Assembly: GCA_964035545.1 (NCBI GenBank)
Contig: OZ037766.1
Location: 32,185,773 to 32,249,772 of the forward strand
DNA: 64,000 nt
Source of the DNA: Bugula neritina
Lineage: Eukaryota; Bryozoa; Gymnolaemata; Cheilostomatida; Bugulidae
Direction: 5' to 3'
This document shows, in pieces, positions 13,154 through 25,573 of the stretch. The notes beneath the pieces are model-generated. The model had not been told where the DNA came from, searched no databases, and worked only from the letters and a program-made list of their open reading frames with translations. Within the stretch, counting starts at the first letter, position 1. Each line of letters opens with the position of its first letter. The position numbers and the translations under genes were made by a program.

Positions 13154-16100
13154 ACTGCTACTGCTGCTGCTACTGCCACTATTGTCGATACTGCCACTAT
13201 TACTTTTGCTGCTGATGCTATTACTACTAATGTAGTTACTACTAATACTACTAGTTGTTGGTACTAGTAGTTGCTATAGTATTTTGGTATATCACTACTC
13301 TGAGGTAAAGGTTATATAAGAACTCTTCTTTAGGTTCAGAAAGAGGAAGGCGAAGTTCTAGATCCGCAGAACGTCCCTCTACAAGACGAAGTCGTAGAAG
13401 ATCTAGTAGTTCAGGAAGCAGTATTTCTGTTTCCTCCCTCTCTGATGAAGGTGGTCCTTCTCACAGCTCTAGAGGTGGTTATTACTTTGTTATCAATATT
13501 TAGCCGGCTTAGGTTTTGTGAGTTTAGAAATTAACAAAGGTTACATTACTGAGTGTGTACGTAGGGCTACATGTAGAATTGGTTTCATTAGTTTCATGTA
13601 GCTTCACATGTACCTCTGAACATTATGATTTAAATCTTGAACTAATATCGGTTGTTGATTATAATTGTTATCAAAAATTATTCAATTTCTTTCACAAAAC
13701 ACTTGAAATTTTATTAATGGCATTATTTTTATTAGTAATTTGTTCATCTTTGTGGTGAAACTCCAAATTATTTTATGTCGTAAAATTCTAGTTTTTAATA
13801 TAAAGTTTATACCGTAAGTAATATTTGAAGTTCTAATATACTATATAGCTTACAATCATTTCTCAAAAAAGTCATTGTATCTGACTTTAACTTAATGTTT
13901 CTATTTGGAGCTCCAATATTTCAGCTCCTACAAAAATACTGTAACTTTAATTTGCTCTGTACTCCATGGCATTTTGTGTATAGTGGAAGCTTAATATCAG
14001 TTAGTGTAAAACTCTGTGAGCTTTTCCAACTCATGGTCTACTAGTTAGAAGAGCTGTTTGCGTTCTAGTAAGTTAGTTAGCCTGATATTGTTGTGCAGGT
14101 AAAAGTAATGCAATTACCACTATTGTTCACTTGTTTTCAAAAGGATATTATAGGCAAACATTTTCAAGTTGTCAAGTTGTTTACATAAATAGAATGAAAG
14201 GTTTGAGTACAGCTTTTCAAGCTAGATATTGCTTGATCCACACTTCATGTGTGATATCCATGTGAAAACTGTTCATCATGTAAACATTACACTTATAATT
14301 CAGTTCAACCATAAGCTAGCAGAGAGGTTTGTGAAGTAAAAATGTATGCAGTTACTGGTATATATTTTTACATTGTCTGCAGGTAAATATTTTTCAGCTG
14401 CCTGTTGTTATTCTAGCAAGCTAATTAAACAGGCAATAATACTAAAATAAAAATCATAAATTTGAAAAAAATGACTAACTTAGACTAAAACCCTACCTCT
14501 GTTTCTGTAAAATATAACTGAATCAATTTTAGCTACTATTCAGTATACGTTGATGAATAGCAATGATAGCTTAACCTATCACTTGACTGTAACAATGCAA
14601 GTTTGATTTATGAGTCATGGTTATTGCAGCTGATGAGTTTCATTTGTAGAGGTCACTTCTTCGCAGAAGATAAGGTTTAACGAATCACCCGACAAAGACA
14701 GGTTGAACCTTGAACTTTTGCTGGCAGCGCTGCTTGAAGATGATAAAATTAAGGCAAGCAGCAGACAGAAGGCACTGCTGACTAAATCTTCCCAGAATGC
14801 TTCTGGCCATCGGGCAAATTACACGTTTACGTCGGAGAGAGCGAGGACGATAGACCAAGAAAACCAGCGACTTCTGAATGTAAGTTGTTTACAGCTGTGT
14901 AGTAGAGCTCTTTGTACCTTTCCATATAGTGATGGTAGAGCTCATTGTACCTTCCCATATAGTGGTGGTAGAGCTCATTGTACTTTCCCATATAGTGGTG
15001 GTAGAGCTCTTTGTACCTTTCCATATAGTGGTGGTAGAGCTCTTTGTACCTTTCTATATAGTGGTGGTAGAGCTCTTTGTACCTTTCCATATAGTGGTGG
15101 TAGAGCTCTTTGTATCTTCCCATATAGTGGTGGTAGAGCTCATTGTACTTTCCCATATAGTGGTGGTAGAGCTCTTTGTACCTTTCCATATAGTGGTGGT
15201 AGAGCTCTTTGTACCTTTCTATATAGTGGTGGTAGAGCTCTTTGTACCTTTCCATATAGTGGTGGTAGAGCTCTTTGTACCTTCCCATATAGTGGCAGTA
15301 GAGCTCTTTGTACCTTCCCATATAGTGGTGGTAGAGCTCTTTGTACCTTTCCATATAGTGGTGGTAGAGCTCTTTGTACCTTTCTATATAGTGGTGGTAG
15401 AGCTCTTTGTACCTTTCCATATAGTGGTGGTAGAGCTCTTTGTACCTTTCCATATAGTGGTGGTAGAGCTCATTGTACCTTTCCATATAGTGGTGGTAGA
15501 GCTCTTTGTACCTTTCCATATAGTGGTGGTAGAGCTCTTTGTACCTTTCCATATAGTGGTGGTAGGGCTCTTTGTACCTTTCCATATAGTGGTGGTAGAG
15601 CTCTTTGAGCGGACAACTTCACTTGAACAATACTGCTAGAATTCTTTACTTGCTATTCTATTAACCAAGAAATTGTTGAAACTTGTTTCTAATAACAAGA
15701 AGGGGTGTTCAATAAAGTAATATATTGAGAATCTGTTGGTCACATCTCATAGTGAACGGTTTAACTCACAATGCCGGTTAAACTCAGATCATTTGCCTAG
15801 CGACTGTATTGCGCATGTGTCTTGGTGCCAGCTGTAAGCAAACAACCTTTTCTAGAACATACTAGCACAGCGGGCTAGTCGCTCTCGTAAAGACGGGAGG
15901 CCTTCCTCGGCCACCAGCTCCGGGACCACACAGAAACCTAAATCCAAGGCTAAGCCAGCTGCAAATCCTCCAATGAGAGTCACGCCGTTCTCCGTGAACA
16001 GAATGAGAGAGCAGCAGCGAATAGAGCGCGAGAACCTGGTGAGTGTCGCTCTCAGCGTGTCATGTGTGCTATGCTGACTTTGGTCAGCTTCAGATATGTC

Positions 16101-16867
16101 ACATCTGCTCAGTCTAACTAACTTGATATCTTATAAACTTTGAAATTATCACATTACGCTGAAAGACAAAGATGCCCAATAAGGTATCATGTAACTTTGA
16201 ACAATGCTATGATTGTACAAGAGATGCTGACGTGTTGTAGGCGCTGCTGAAACGACTGAACAAGGTGAAGCCGTCAGCGGATGTGAGCCGAGACAAAGCG
16301 CTGACAGACTATCAGAGGCAGCTGGCGTACTACTGTCCAGAATTGAGAACAGCCGGCTCTGGAGACGGTTACGGAGCTAGAGGTGAGAGGTTGTTATCGT
16401 ATTACTGAGCTGTTTACGTGTTGCTAGGCAACGTAATGTAATTAGCATATATGCTAATGTTGCTATGCTTCTCAAGGAGTTTATTGTATAGTTGTGAAAA
16501 TAATATTAAATTTTAAATACAATAATACTGGTGATATTAGTGTAGACCTTCAAGTATTTGGCAGCAGTCGTCTGATACTTTACTGTCATAGTTAACTGAA
16601 ACGGAGTTCAGGCTTTGTACTGTTTATATCTCAGCTGGAGCCAAAGGTCGTCCGGGCAGTGCTGCGTATACCAGGCCTGGAAGTGGCTATAATCAATATT
16701 CCAGGACAGCTAGACCCGCGAGTGCCACAAACAGACCTAATAGCGCCACAAACAGACCTAATAGCGCCACAAACAGACCTAATAGCGCCACAACTAGACC
16801 ACTTAGTGCCACCGGAAGGATAACTTCATCTGTGAAAAGAAGACCAGAGTGGCAAACAGGCTGGTAG
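11908..16867 (+). CDS. CFAP97: CFAP97 (hemingway/KIAA1430 family) cilia- and flagella-associated protein
   Basis: Six exons join in phase to 636 residues: 11908-12889, 13334-13474, 14650-14879, 15856-16038, 16241-16382 and 16635-16867 (stop TAG). The N-terminus has the acidic-aromatic DFDFFDS motif typical of the family. A long Ser/Asp/Arg-rich disordered region follows, with three TDSHRSRK-like repeats near residue 300. The conserved C-terminal CFAP97 domain starts with TIDQENQRLL in exon 3 and continues through MREQQRIERENL (exon 4) and LLKRLNKVKPS...LTDYQRQLAYY (exon 5). The tail has three seven-residue RPNSATN repeats and ends in Trp. Family members act in cilium and sperm-flagellum formation; that role is inferred from homology. 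Introns 2-5 use consensus or near-consensus GT-AG sites. The gene is convergent with the coiled-coil gene downstream. Confidence 0.85.
13076..13250. repeat. CTG/CTA trinucleotide repeat in CFAP97 intron 1
   Basis: An uninterrupted CTG run near 13100-13155 is flanked by mixed CTA/CTG/ACT triplets. It lies between the exon 1 donor (12890) and the exon 2 acceptor (13333) and gives spurious poly-Leu reading frames. Confidence 0.9.
14899..15607. repeat. 33-bp minisatellite, about 21 copies, CFAP97 intron 3
   Basis: The unit includes GTGGTAGAGCTCTTTGTACC followed by TTTCCATATAGTG. It begins about 20 bp after the exon 3 donor (14880). Because 33 is divisible by three and the unit lacks stops in several frames, long ORFs appear on both strands (CTFPYSGGRAL on plus, MERYKELYHHY on minus). 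The in-phase exon 3 to exon 4 junction shows the array is intronic. Confidence 0.9.
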
Positions 16868-17390
16868 TGGCCCACTGCTTCTACTACCACTTACTATTGA
16901 CCTCTTCAGTTTTGACATTGTGGTTTTCTTCTTAAAACACTGACTTCCTGTTTGGCAACGTCTGCTGGCGCTTTGTTTATTATAATCCGGTGTAATTGGA
17001 AAGACAATCCCTCACTGTTTCCTTTATATCTGCTTGTATTGTTTATTATTTGTTACATACTTTTCATTAGTTTGACTTTTCTCAGTACAACTTGTAACGA
17101 CATTATTTTGCTCGGAGTTGCCTCACCTAATGAGTTATATTCTATTTGGAGTTCTCTTACGGCCATAATTCTCTCTAATGAAGCTGTCTTATTACAAGCA
17201 ACTCCTTCTCTTCCTTTTTGAAACTTCTTTTCGTACAGCTACAGTTTTTCAATTTTAGTTCTATATCTTTTATTTCTTTATGTATTCTCTTATTTTCTTT
17301 TAGATTTTCGAATGCAGTACACTTGTTGTAAGCTAGCACCTCTGTTCAAACTGCTGCTAAACTTATAATATTCTGTGTTATAAAAGTTAA

Positions 17391-17396
17391 AATAAA
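17391..17396 (+). terminator. Candidate polyadenylation signal AATAAA for CFAP97
   Basis: AATAAA about 520 bp after the CFAP97 stop codon, followed by an A-rich tract. It is the clearest plus-strand signal before the convergent gene. Confidence 0.45.
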
Positions 17397-17870
17397 TACA
17401 AAAAAACTAAATCAGCTGCGTAATGTCTGTTGCTATGATGTTTACTCGAGTATTGCTACAACTCACGCATCAGAAAATACGTACAGATACTCTCAGTATA
17501 GATACACGTAGTCCAGCTTACGCTATATGCATGTTTATGTATTAAATTTATAAAAATAAAAGTTTTGATATATAATAATTAACTAAAAGATAACAAAGAT
17601 ATACTTTCATAATAGCACCAATTACTACACTGTATATAACATTATAATATAATCAATAATATCTTCACACTGGAGAGGAAATATAATTCTGCACAACATC
17701 CTGCATTTCTATGTAAAAGTTTGAATAATATAATCAAATTCAACTGAAGCAAATCATATATTTATCTCCCAATGGAGGATACAGCATATCACTTAGTTTT
17801 ATGAATTAAAAATACAATGTGTACAGCTAGTTAGCCTTTGAAATATAATTCACTCCGAACCCTCAACTAT

Positions 17871-20800
17871 TTACAGAAGTTTAGGTTGCTGAGATCTTTT
17901 TCTGTAAATCGTATCTCGCAGTGATCGAGCAATTTTGACGCTCTGAGGTCGATCTTGCATGTCATCCAGGTTCTCCGGAGATGTCTTAATGCAGTGAATA
18001 ATTTCAATGTCAATCAACTCGGTGTGAACACTCTTAGCCTCTTTTTCAATTTCCTCGAGACTGTTTGTGAAGGAGTTTAGATCAGCCGTGATGGTGCTGT
18101 GACTAGTTGTGTTCTGCTCCAGCCTCTTTCTCATCTCGACTTTCTTCAGTGTCTTCTGCTGCAACTCCTCGTTTACCGTCTGCAATTCACTTTTGATCTG
18201 CTCTAACTTCTACAACAACCAATCAGGGCTTCTGATACACAATATAAACTTCTACAACAACCAATCAGGGCTTCTGATACACAATATAAACTTCTACAAC
18301 AACCAATCAGTGCTTCTGATATAAACTAGATTTAACGATTCCTATTATTAAAACTTCGTTACACAATATTAATTGTAATTATAAAACCTTATTTAAAACT
18401 AAAAGTGAAAACAACAAAATTGTGTGAAGACTTTCCATGAAAGCATTTCCTGTTTCGAGTCATCAGCTTAATAAAAGATAATAAATAGAATATTGATATA
18501 AATATTTTTTACTGATTCATCTTCTGCTTATATTAAAACAGTTCTAAAAATTGACTAACATCAACGCTACTTCTAAAAAAAATTATTCTAACTTTTTCTA
18601 AGGATTTCCTTGTTTTGAGCAAATGCTGGCGTTTGATGAGCAGCCTCTGGTTTCGTTTGGTGGAGGAAATGGTGTGGTTGAGAAAGTCTATAGCATTCTG
18701 CTCTCTCTCCATCTCTACTTCGGTAGACTGTATGATGTTCTCCTTGTTGTTCAGCTGAGTCTGGAGCTCATCCATTTCCTGGTCCAACAGTTCAACTTGC
18801 TCCTGCAACATAACATACAGTGAAACCTCAACATAACAAACAGTGAAACCTCAACATAACACGTAGTGAAACCTCTTGCATATCTATCTGGAGGCTGAAC
18901 TACAATCTAGATGCAGTTTTACACAAATAATATAAAATTCTAGTACCTATAGCTACAGATTATGAGTGAATTAGAAAATTAAGTTGATGAAATATAAAGG
19001 TTGTGTCTATGTTTTCAACATTTGTACGGCACAATAAGGGTTATTGGTCCTTTAGCACGGCATGCAGAAAAGCATCTTAGCAAATTTATTTAATGGCTAA
19101 CTACACAATTTAAATGCAGTATTATAAAAATAAATTAGATTGTTCAATACACAAAACAAGTGAATTAGAAAATTAAGTTTATAAAATATTTACTGTGTGT
19201 CTGTTTTTCAACAATGTTTCACTGCATAGTCATGATTATTTTAATAGTGTTTACTTTTATAAGCTTAACTACAATGTGGAAACATTGTTTTGTCAACTAT
19301 AGGAAGAACGATCAACCAGATCTAATTCCAGATAAGCTTCTTATTACTGAAACATGTTACCACACACGGTTCATCTGCTATAAGTAGCGGAATTAAGTTT
19401 TTGTTCAAACATTAAAATGAGACAGGCCAATTCATCTCACTGGGTTTATTTTTAGAGTAGAAATAAATCAATACTATTGTACCCACAGCCAGATGCAAGT
19501 ATGTATCATACTGTTTTAGATTTAGTAGGTATGTATTTTCTTATTCAAAAGGCTTATTATCATTATCAAGCTTTGAATTAAACAATGGCTTTCTTTCACA
19601 TATGCCACCATGCAACTTCTAGCTGAAATTAGACTAATATATATCGTCTATCATATCTCTTTAAGAATGTAGAGTTAATCCTATGGCATCCAACTTTGTG
19701 AACCATACAACATTAGTACTCAAATACTTACTTTATATGCTATGTGAGTATGCAATATTAAACTTAGATTTATTACTATTATGTGCACATAGCTACAGGC
19801 TATGTGGCAATGCAATGCTAACTTTTGTATGTTATGTGACTATACAATACTAACCTTGTTCTGCTGTAGAAGTAATGTTGCCATGACTACATGTAATGTG
19901 ACTATACAATGCTAACCTTATTCTGCTGCAGAAGTAATGTTGCCATGACTACATGTAATGTGACTATACAATGCTAACCTTATTCTGCTGTAGAAGTAAT
20001 GTTGACATGACTACATGTAATGTGACTATACAATGCTAACCTTATTCTGCTGTAAAAGTAATGTTGCCATGACTACATGTAATGTGACTATACAATGCTA
20101 ACCTTATTCTGCTGTAGAAGTAATGTTGCCATGTACACGCTGTTTATCTTGTCTAATTGTAGTTGCCGTTTCTCTGACAATGCCACTTCGCATTCAACTT
20201 TCCTCTTCCGGCATTCGGTCATCACGGTTGCTATTTCCGTCACAAAGTGCTCTTCTCTAAATTAGCATAAAATAGATTAACGCGAGTTGCCTATAACCAC
20301 TTCTTGCTCCTATTCAAAACCCAAGTCTAATGAACAATTGGAACCTAGTCTATACATTGAAAAGTAAACTGTGGTTAAAGGATCATAATTCTACCACAAA
20401 ATTCTGTTTAAAACTTGGGCTAAACAAAATAAATATGCTTGATGAAAAGATTAGGTAATATTTCCACCCAAACAACATCAGGGTTTTAAAAAGTAAAATT
20501 TCTTTATTGTTTGATAAATAAAACTGGCTGTAATTTTGATGAAAAGTTGCTAGGCTTTGCTGACTTTTGGACTAATAATAAACTCAAAGAAGCCGCATCT
20601 TGCAGAACTTTCTTATACAAATATTGTATGCAATGCAGCAAACATTTCTCTAATATTTATTTATCAACAATACATTTGAGATCTCCTCAAGTGCTTGATT
20701 AAAGATAAGTTTATACAAATATATTTCATATCAAAGATCACAAGCTGTTGTTGCTCAGTGAAGGTGACTTATATTGAAGCTGTCAGCTTTATTTAGCTTA

Positions 20801-21932
20801 ATCTTTGCACTCGTCTATATTCATACCAATAACATGTAAACTATATTGACTTTAGGTGCAGCACTGCAAGAAATAATTGTTATACAAATTAGCAATTCCG
20901 AGGTTCAAAATTTTGCATAACCATACCTGCTACCTTATTTCAACACATATATCTACTTGAGAAGCAGAAAAATGTTATATCAAAGAGCAATTAAATAAAC
21001 TTGCATGTGTTTTAGATGTCAATTGTTAAAAAATAGTCATGCTTGTTGCGTACATTTCAACTTGTGTCTCAAAATAAACATTCGTTAGAAGAATGAAAAT
21101 ATTTAGATTCTTAGAAATTAAAAATACTGCACCAAATTGAACAATTACATTGAAACAGACATCTATAAAGCCTTATAAAAGCAGAAGTCAAAATATGAAT
21201 TATTATACCAAAGTGCATTTATGTAGAATAACTAAACAATTAACAATGTTGCTGCCACAGCTTCCTGTACCTGTTTAGAAGGTCATTGGAAAGAGATGTC
21301 AATATTTTCAGCTTTATGATAGAATCTCGAGGTAAATGCATTATCAGGAGTTGTCCCTGCGTAACTTTCTCCAGTAGATTTCTGTAAATATGATTGAAAC
21401 TGACACCCACTGACACCTCAATACTACTGTCCATAATATATTATATGATATACATGACAGTTGACTGATACCTGGTGACACCTCATTAGATTAATCAAAC
21501 TTGATACATGTATCCAATGTAGAAACTGCAAAAACAGAGCCTTTAGCCATAGTACCATAAATGTCGCTTGCCAACCCACAAGCACCTAAGGCTAGCTAAG
21601 ACCATCCAAGGCTAGCTAAGACTCACTTGTCTACTTTAGTTTGATACGTCTGGCACTGAGAAATTAGTCTGTGGTGCAGCTTTTCCACCGTAGACATCTT
21701 CTGCATGACTTGTCTGCTGTATTCAGCTGTTAAACTTGTGTTGGTCTCCGTGGGAAACACCATCTGGTTGTTGAACATTAGCAGCAGTTTCGACAGCACC
21801 TGCAACCAGGTAGAGTATAGATACAAATATATATAAATAGCTGTAGACATCAGGGAAGGTGAAGAGCAAGCTATGCAGGAATAAACACACAGACACACAG
21901 AGAAATATATATATATATAAACATACAGACAT

Positions 21933-21987
<55 letters not shown>

Positions 21988-23481
21988 TACAGACAGACGG
22001 ACGGACAGACAGACAGACACAAAGTGTAAAATATCACTCATAACACAGATCTGATTCAACAAGAAGCTGATGACATACCACACTCTGGTAGCCACTCCTG
22101 ATGTCATTTATATGCTGCATGACGGCATGGAACTTTTCCCAGTATTGAGTGGCAAAGGAAATGAGTTCAGCCTCAGCTCCGGTGGCTCTCAAATCATTTA
22201 TTAGGGTGAGCATCCGCACCTCACAATCCACACTTATGATCTTCAAGTTCTTTTCAGCTAAAAACTAAGTAAAGCATTTTAATTAAAGGTAAATATCTGT
22301 TAGTAAATTAGCTAGGTTTTGCCTGCCTGTCAAACTTTCTTTGATTATCTACCAGAAAGGCCTTCTACAAGTAGTAGGGGGATTGCAACTTTAGAGTATT
22401 TTACACTGGGAGTATAATATACTGTCATGAAATCTTTAATTAAACAAAAGGTGGCTTTAAATTTAATGTTACGTAACATTGTGTCAAGTTAAATATTTTT
22501 CATGATTATCTAGCATTACATAACAATTCAAAGGAACAGGAGGTAATAGTAATAGAATAGTAGGAGAGAATGGTTTCTCTGAACAGTGAAATATATATAA
22601 TATTATGTAATCGTTATACAAGCAAAGTCTACTAAACTAATCTGCTCAAAAGGTTTAGAGTTTAGACTATAGCATATTCTCATTCAAATGACATTTCAAT
22701 AATACAGATTTAGTACAGAATCCTAGAGCTAAATGGGGCTAAGTGGAGCTAAGATCTAATAACAACTTGTGATGTCACAGAGTAGCTGTTATACACTGAT
22801 TTTAGGCAATAATGGCACAGGTAATAAGGACACAGGTAATAATGGTACAAATGGCAAAGTAGGTATAAATGGCATTTTTTCAATATTAAGGCAAAGGGTG
22901 GGAGTTGGAGGTTTAGATGGGGTTTGCTGTATAGGATGGGGGCATAGGTTTGAGGATGGAGATAAAAGTTTGTGCCATTATTACCTGTGCCATTATTACC
23001 CATGTGCCAGTTTTGTCTTATACACTAAGAGCTGATGCAGTAATTCATGTGTGAATGCTGAGGTTTCAAATACCTGAATTTTGTTTCCCTTAATCTATGC
23101 GCTGCATAAGACACACCTTCAGTTAGCTACACACATAACCTGTGATCCAGTAGTTATCCTAACACATTAAATGTTACTCACAGGCTAAAGTATATTATAG
23201 AACTGCAGTGAGCTACCCTGTGAGCTACCCTGTGGGCTACACAAAACCAGTAACTAACTCTTAGTTTTAACTCTTCTATCTAGAAGGTAAGCCATAGACT
23301 GTATTCTTACCTCTAAACACCTGGTAAACTGATACTCCGTCTCTGTCCACCCCTGCTCAGTAGTGTAAACAGGGTAGAGCTTTTCACACTCAGCAATATC
23401 AGTCTGCACTGAAAGCACCTTTGAGCGGAGAGAGTGTATATTAGCGAGGTATTCCTTCTCACCCCCACTTGTCCCTTCCAT
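17871..23481 (-). CDS. Coiled-coil protein of 442 residues, seven coding exons, unnamed
   Basis: Coding exons in transcript order are 23311-23481, 22079-22249, 21627-21799, 21271-21381, 20103-20256, 18593-18802 and 17871-18209. They total 1329 bp with every junction in phase. The exon 2 acceptor was chosen at AAAG|AACTTG because the stronger-looking site 8 bp upstream breaks the frame. The start ATG (23479-23481) follows a TTTTTTAG acceptor, so a non-coding 5' exon is likely; a donor suits its end at 24050. The protein is rich in Glu, Lys, Gln and Leu. It has long heptad-like stretches (for example EQVELLDQEMDELQTQLNN in exon 6) and a basic C-terminus ending QQPKLL. It has no signal peptide or membrane segment. 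A ciliary or cytoskeletal role is plausible but not shown; I cannot assign it to a named CCDC family. Confidence 0.7.
18206..18320. repeat. 42-bp tandem repeat duplicating a splice acceptor (3 copies)
   Basis: Three copies of a 42-bp unit start exactly at the acceptor of the last coding exon of the coiled-coil gene. On the minus strand each unit carries CTGATTGGTTGTTGTAG followed by AAGTT, so the pyrimidine tract, AG and first exon bases are all triplicated. Confidence 0.85.
18808..18876. repeat. 23-bp tandem repeat (3 copies) beside the exon 6 acceptor
   Basis: Unit ATAACATACAGTGAAACCTC plus AAC. It begins a few bases upstream, in transcript sense, of the acceptor at 18803 of the coiled-coil gene. 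Confidence 0.8.
19852..20136. repeat. 62-bp tandem repeat duplicating an exon end and its splice donor (about 4.5 copies)
   Basis: On the minus strand each unit contains the last 30 coding bases of exon 5 (encoding MATLLLQQNK), the donor AATAAG|GTTAGC and 32 intron bases. Copies lie back to back downstream of the real exon 5 end at 20103. Each unit also has TTACTTCTACAG before CAGAATAAG, which could act as an acceptor for a 9-bp microexon. Confidence 0.85.
21895..22020. repeat. ACAG tetranucleotide microsatellite
   Basis: A CAGA/ACAG run with ACAT interruptions in the intron between exons 2 and 3 of the coiled-coil gene. It produces artificial SVCLSVCLSVC reading frames. Confidence 0.9.
22799..23005. 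mobile_element. Short inverted-repeat element (MITE-like)
   Basis: The left end (about 22806-22832) has AATAATGGCACAGGTAATAA. The right end (about 22978-23000) has its complement TTATTACCTGTGCCATTATT. These frame about 150 bp of non-coding sequence. A diverged relative lies at 6498-6645. No transposase or clear target duplication is visible. Confidence 0.5.
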
Positions 23482-24049
23482 TTTACTAAAAAATAAAGCT
23501 ATCATTAAATCGATTTCAAGACAATATACGCAACATTTATAATGATTTATAACTTGAAAAAAGTGAAAAATGAAAAGAATATGACAAATCACTGTTAGTG
23601 GTCCACATTAAACTAAAACTTAGGCTATGACTATACTTAGCCCATAGGCTTGAACCTGTCCAATGATGTATGGAATCAAAATTTTCAATTTATCAGGAGA
23701 TTCAGCAATAGGTATATGCAGAATTCAAGCTTGTTTGTGACTTTCAAGGATAAGCATAGATAGATGTATTGCAGGGTATTCTTACAAGCACAGTGCTATA
23801 ATAAGCATTCACTACTCTTAATTTAAAAAACAGCTACAAAGTACTAAACATTTTCCAACATTCTTACTGAAATAATAGTCTCAATAAAGATATAACCGTT
23901 GTTCAAATTAATATTGAATTATATTAGAAAGTTTTCTTGTGTAACAATACGATTTGACTCAGAATTTGACGAACCCTTCACACTGTTTAGAAAAGAAATT
24001 GACAAAACTGGATGTTAGAAGTGAGGAAACAAGGTTATTAGTCACTCAC

Positions 24050-24150
24050 CTGAACTCAAGTGATTGTAATACTGGCAGCAGGTTTGAGTCAGCCAGTGTC
24101 AACAGAGAATCTCATTGGCTGAAGTCAGTTGATATACTCAATTGGTATGT
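24050..24150 (-). other. Probable non-coding 5' exon of the coiled-coil gene
   Basis: On the minus strand a strong donor (TTCAG|GTGAGTGAC) lies at 24049/24050, 570 bp upstream of the start-codon exon, which itself begins at a splice acceptor. The 5' edge cannot be placed; 24150 is approximate. Confidence 0.4.
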
Positions 24151-24196
24151 ACTCATGGAATTTAATATACTCACTACAGATAAGCCTCTGCGCTAA

Positions 24197-25573
24197 CTTA
24201 CAAACTAATTCTATGTTTTAATCTCAAATTATGCTTTTGCTGACTTGCGAACTATTTAGCCAATGTTCCTTGAATTACTTATATCGATTAGGATTAGTTA
24301 GTGGGGGTCCCTGCTTACAAAAAGTGCTCATGCTAACAAATAAATTTGCATAGAATTTCACAATGAGCCATGCAAATGCATAGTGATATGTAATGTTGAT
24401 CTTAGTTTAACTATTGTTATAATTCCTTTATTTATAAAGGCCTGTATTTACTTTTACAACACAGTGAAACAATGGCTGTGAGCTCAACTTAATATTTTAT
24501 ATACAAATAATAAAAGTGATTCAGTTGGACTGTTAATATAATACCATTCTATTCAAAGTCCAAATGTTTTTTCTTCTATTAGAATACTTCAAATTTGACT
24601 TTTTAACAGTTCTTTGATCTACAACAAGCTATGTTGTTCTAAATAACCTAATAATAGTTGAAAAATGTTTATGGATACTAAAATTAGTGTAGGCCTGCAA
24701 TTCCTATGCAGCCAAATATCTGAAAGTAAAGTTGCAGCCATAATGTAAGATGCAAAGCAGTCATAAGTTTGGACATGTAAACTAAAGAAAAACAATTTAA
24801 GTTGCATACTTATTTTAATATCATTGATTCATTCAAAAATTTAAATAAGTCTAAATTAGCAGACAATTTAAAACAACTCAAATATGTTGAGTTAACTATA
24901 CTTCACAATTTTCATTTTATATTAAAATGCAACTTTACTTAAAAATATTATTCTAAAATTCATGTTTCTGCATCAATTCTCTCCCGTGGCTTTCTAATAC
25001 TTTTTTTCTAGCTGTAGGTGCACTTGTTTTGCAAACCATATTACATAGTATTTAGGGCTTAGACAAACAATACAACTTTATAAAATGAAGTAACTTTAAA
25101 TAATAAGAAATTCAACAGTTTCAACACTTGAAAACTGAAGGTGTATGCACACACGTTGAGAGTATCATCACAACACAAGGTTTTCAGTATAGTAACTGCG
25201 CATTCACTAAGTCTAAACCAAAGCTAGTCATGTATAAACAGCAAAACTTTGTCCATGTTACAAATGCATCATCTAAGTACTTCATTATTTTGAAATGAGT
25301 AGATTCTAACAGCTGTATTTATTGAGAAGCACAATGTGCCATGGGAGAGTAACTCCAAGCTGAGCAGTTCAATAAAACGTTTGATAAAACATGTTGATAT
25401 TTTGAGTTAGTTTTTATTTCCCCAAACCATAAAGCAAAAACACAACTTTGAAAGGCCGAATAATTGAATAGCAAGCAACTAACTGCATGCAATTAACAAC
25501 AATGCTTGAATACTTTAGCATATTATTGCACTTACAAATTTAACAGAGATGAAAAATAAGCAAGAAGCAATAA
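24197..25573. other. Intergenic region, no gene seen
   Basis: AT-rich sequence between the 5' end of the coiled-coil gene and the 3' end of gene B. A minus-strand AATAAA (TTTATT at 25318-25323) about 250 bp past the gene B stop may be its polyadenylation signal. Nothing else is recognised. Confidence 0.5.

Noticed and set aside
12879-13235. Poly-Leu protein in CFAP97 intron 1
   Set aside because: It is a CTG/CTA repeat frame between a clear donor and acceptor.
14899-15607. CRISPR-like array
   Set aside because: Units are directly adjacent with no unique spacers, and the setting is a eukaryotic intron.
14703-15608. Long ORFs on both strands over the 33-bp repeat
   Set aside because: The exon before the array ends at a GTAAGT donor, and the next exon restores the CFAP97 frame with conserved domain sequence, so the array is intronic.
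21623-22107. SVCLSVCLSVC membrane-like ORFs
   Set aside because: They come from the ACAG microsatellite in an intron of the coiled-coil gene; only the QVMQKMSTVEKLHHRL part is exon.
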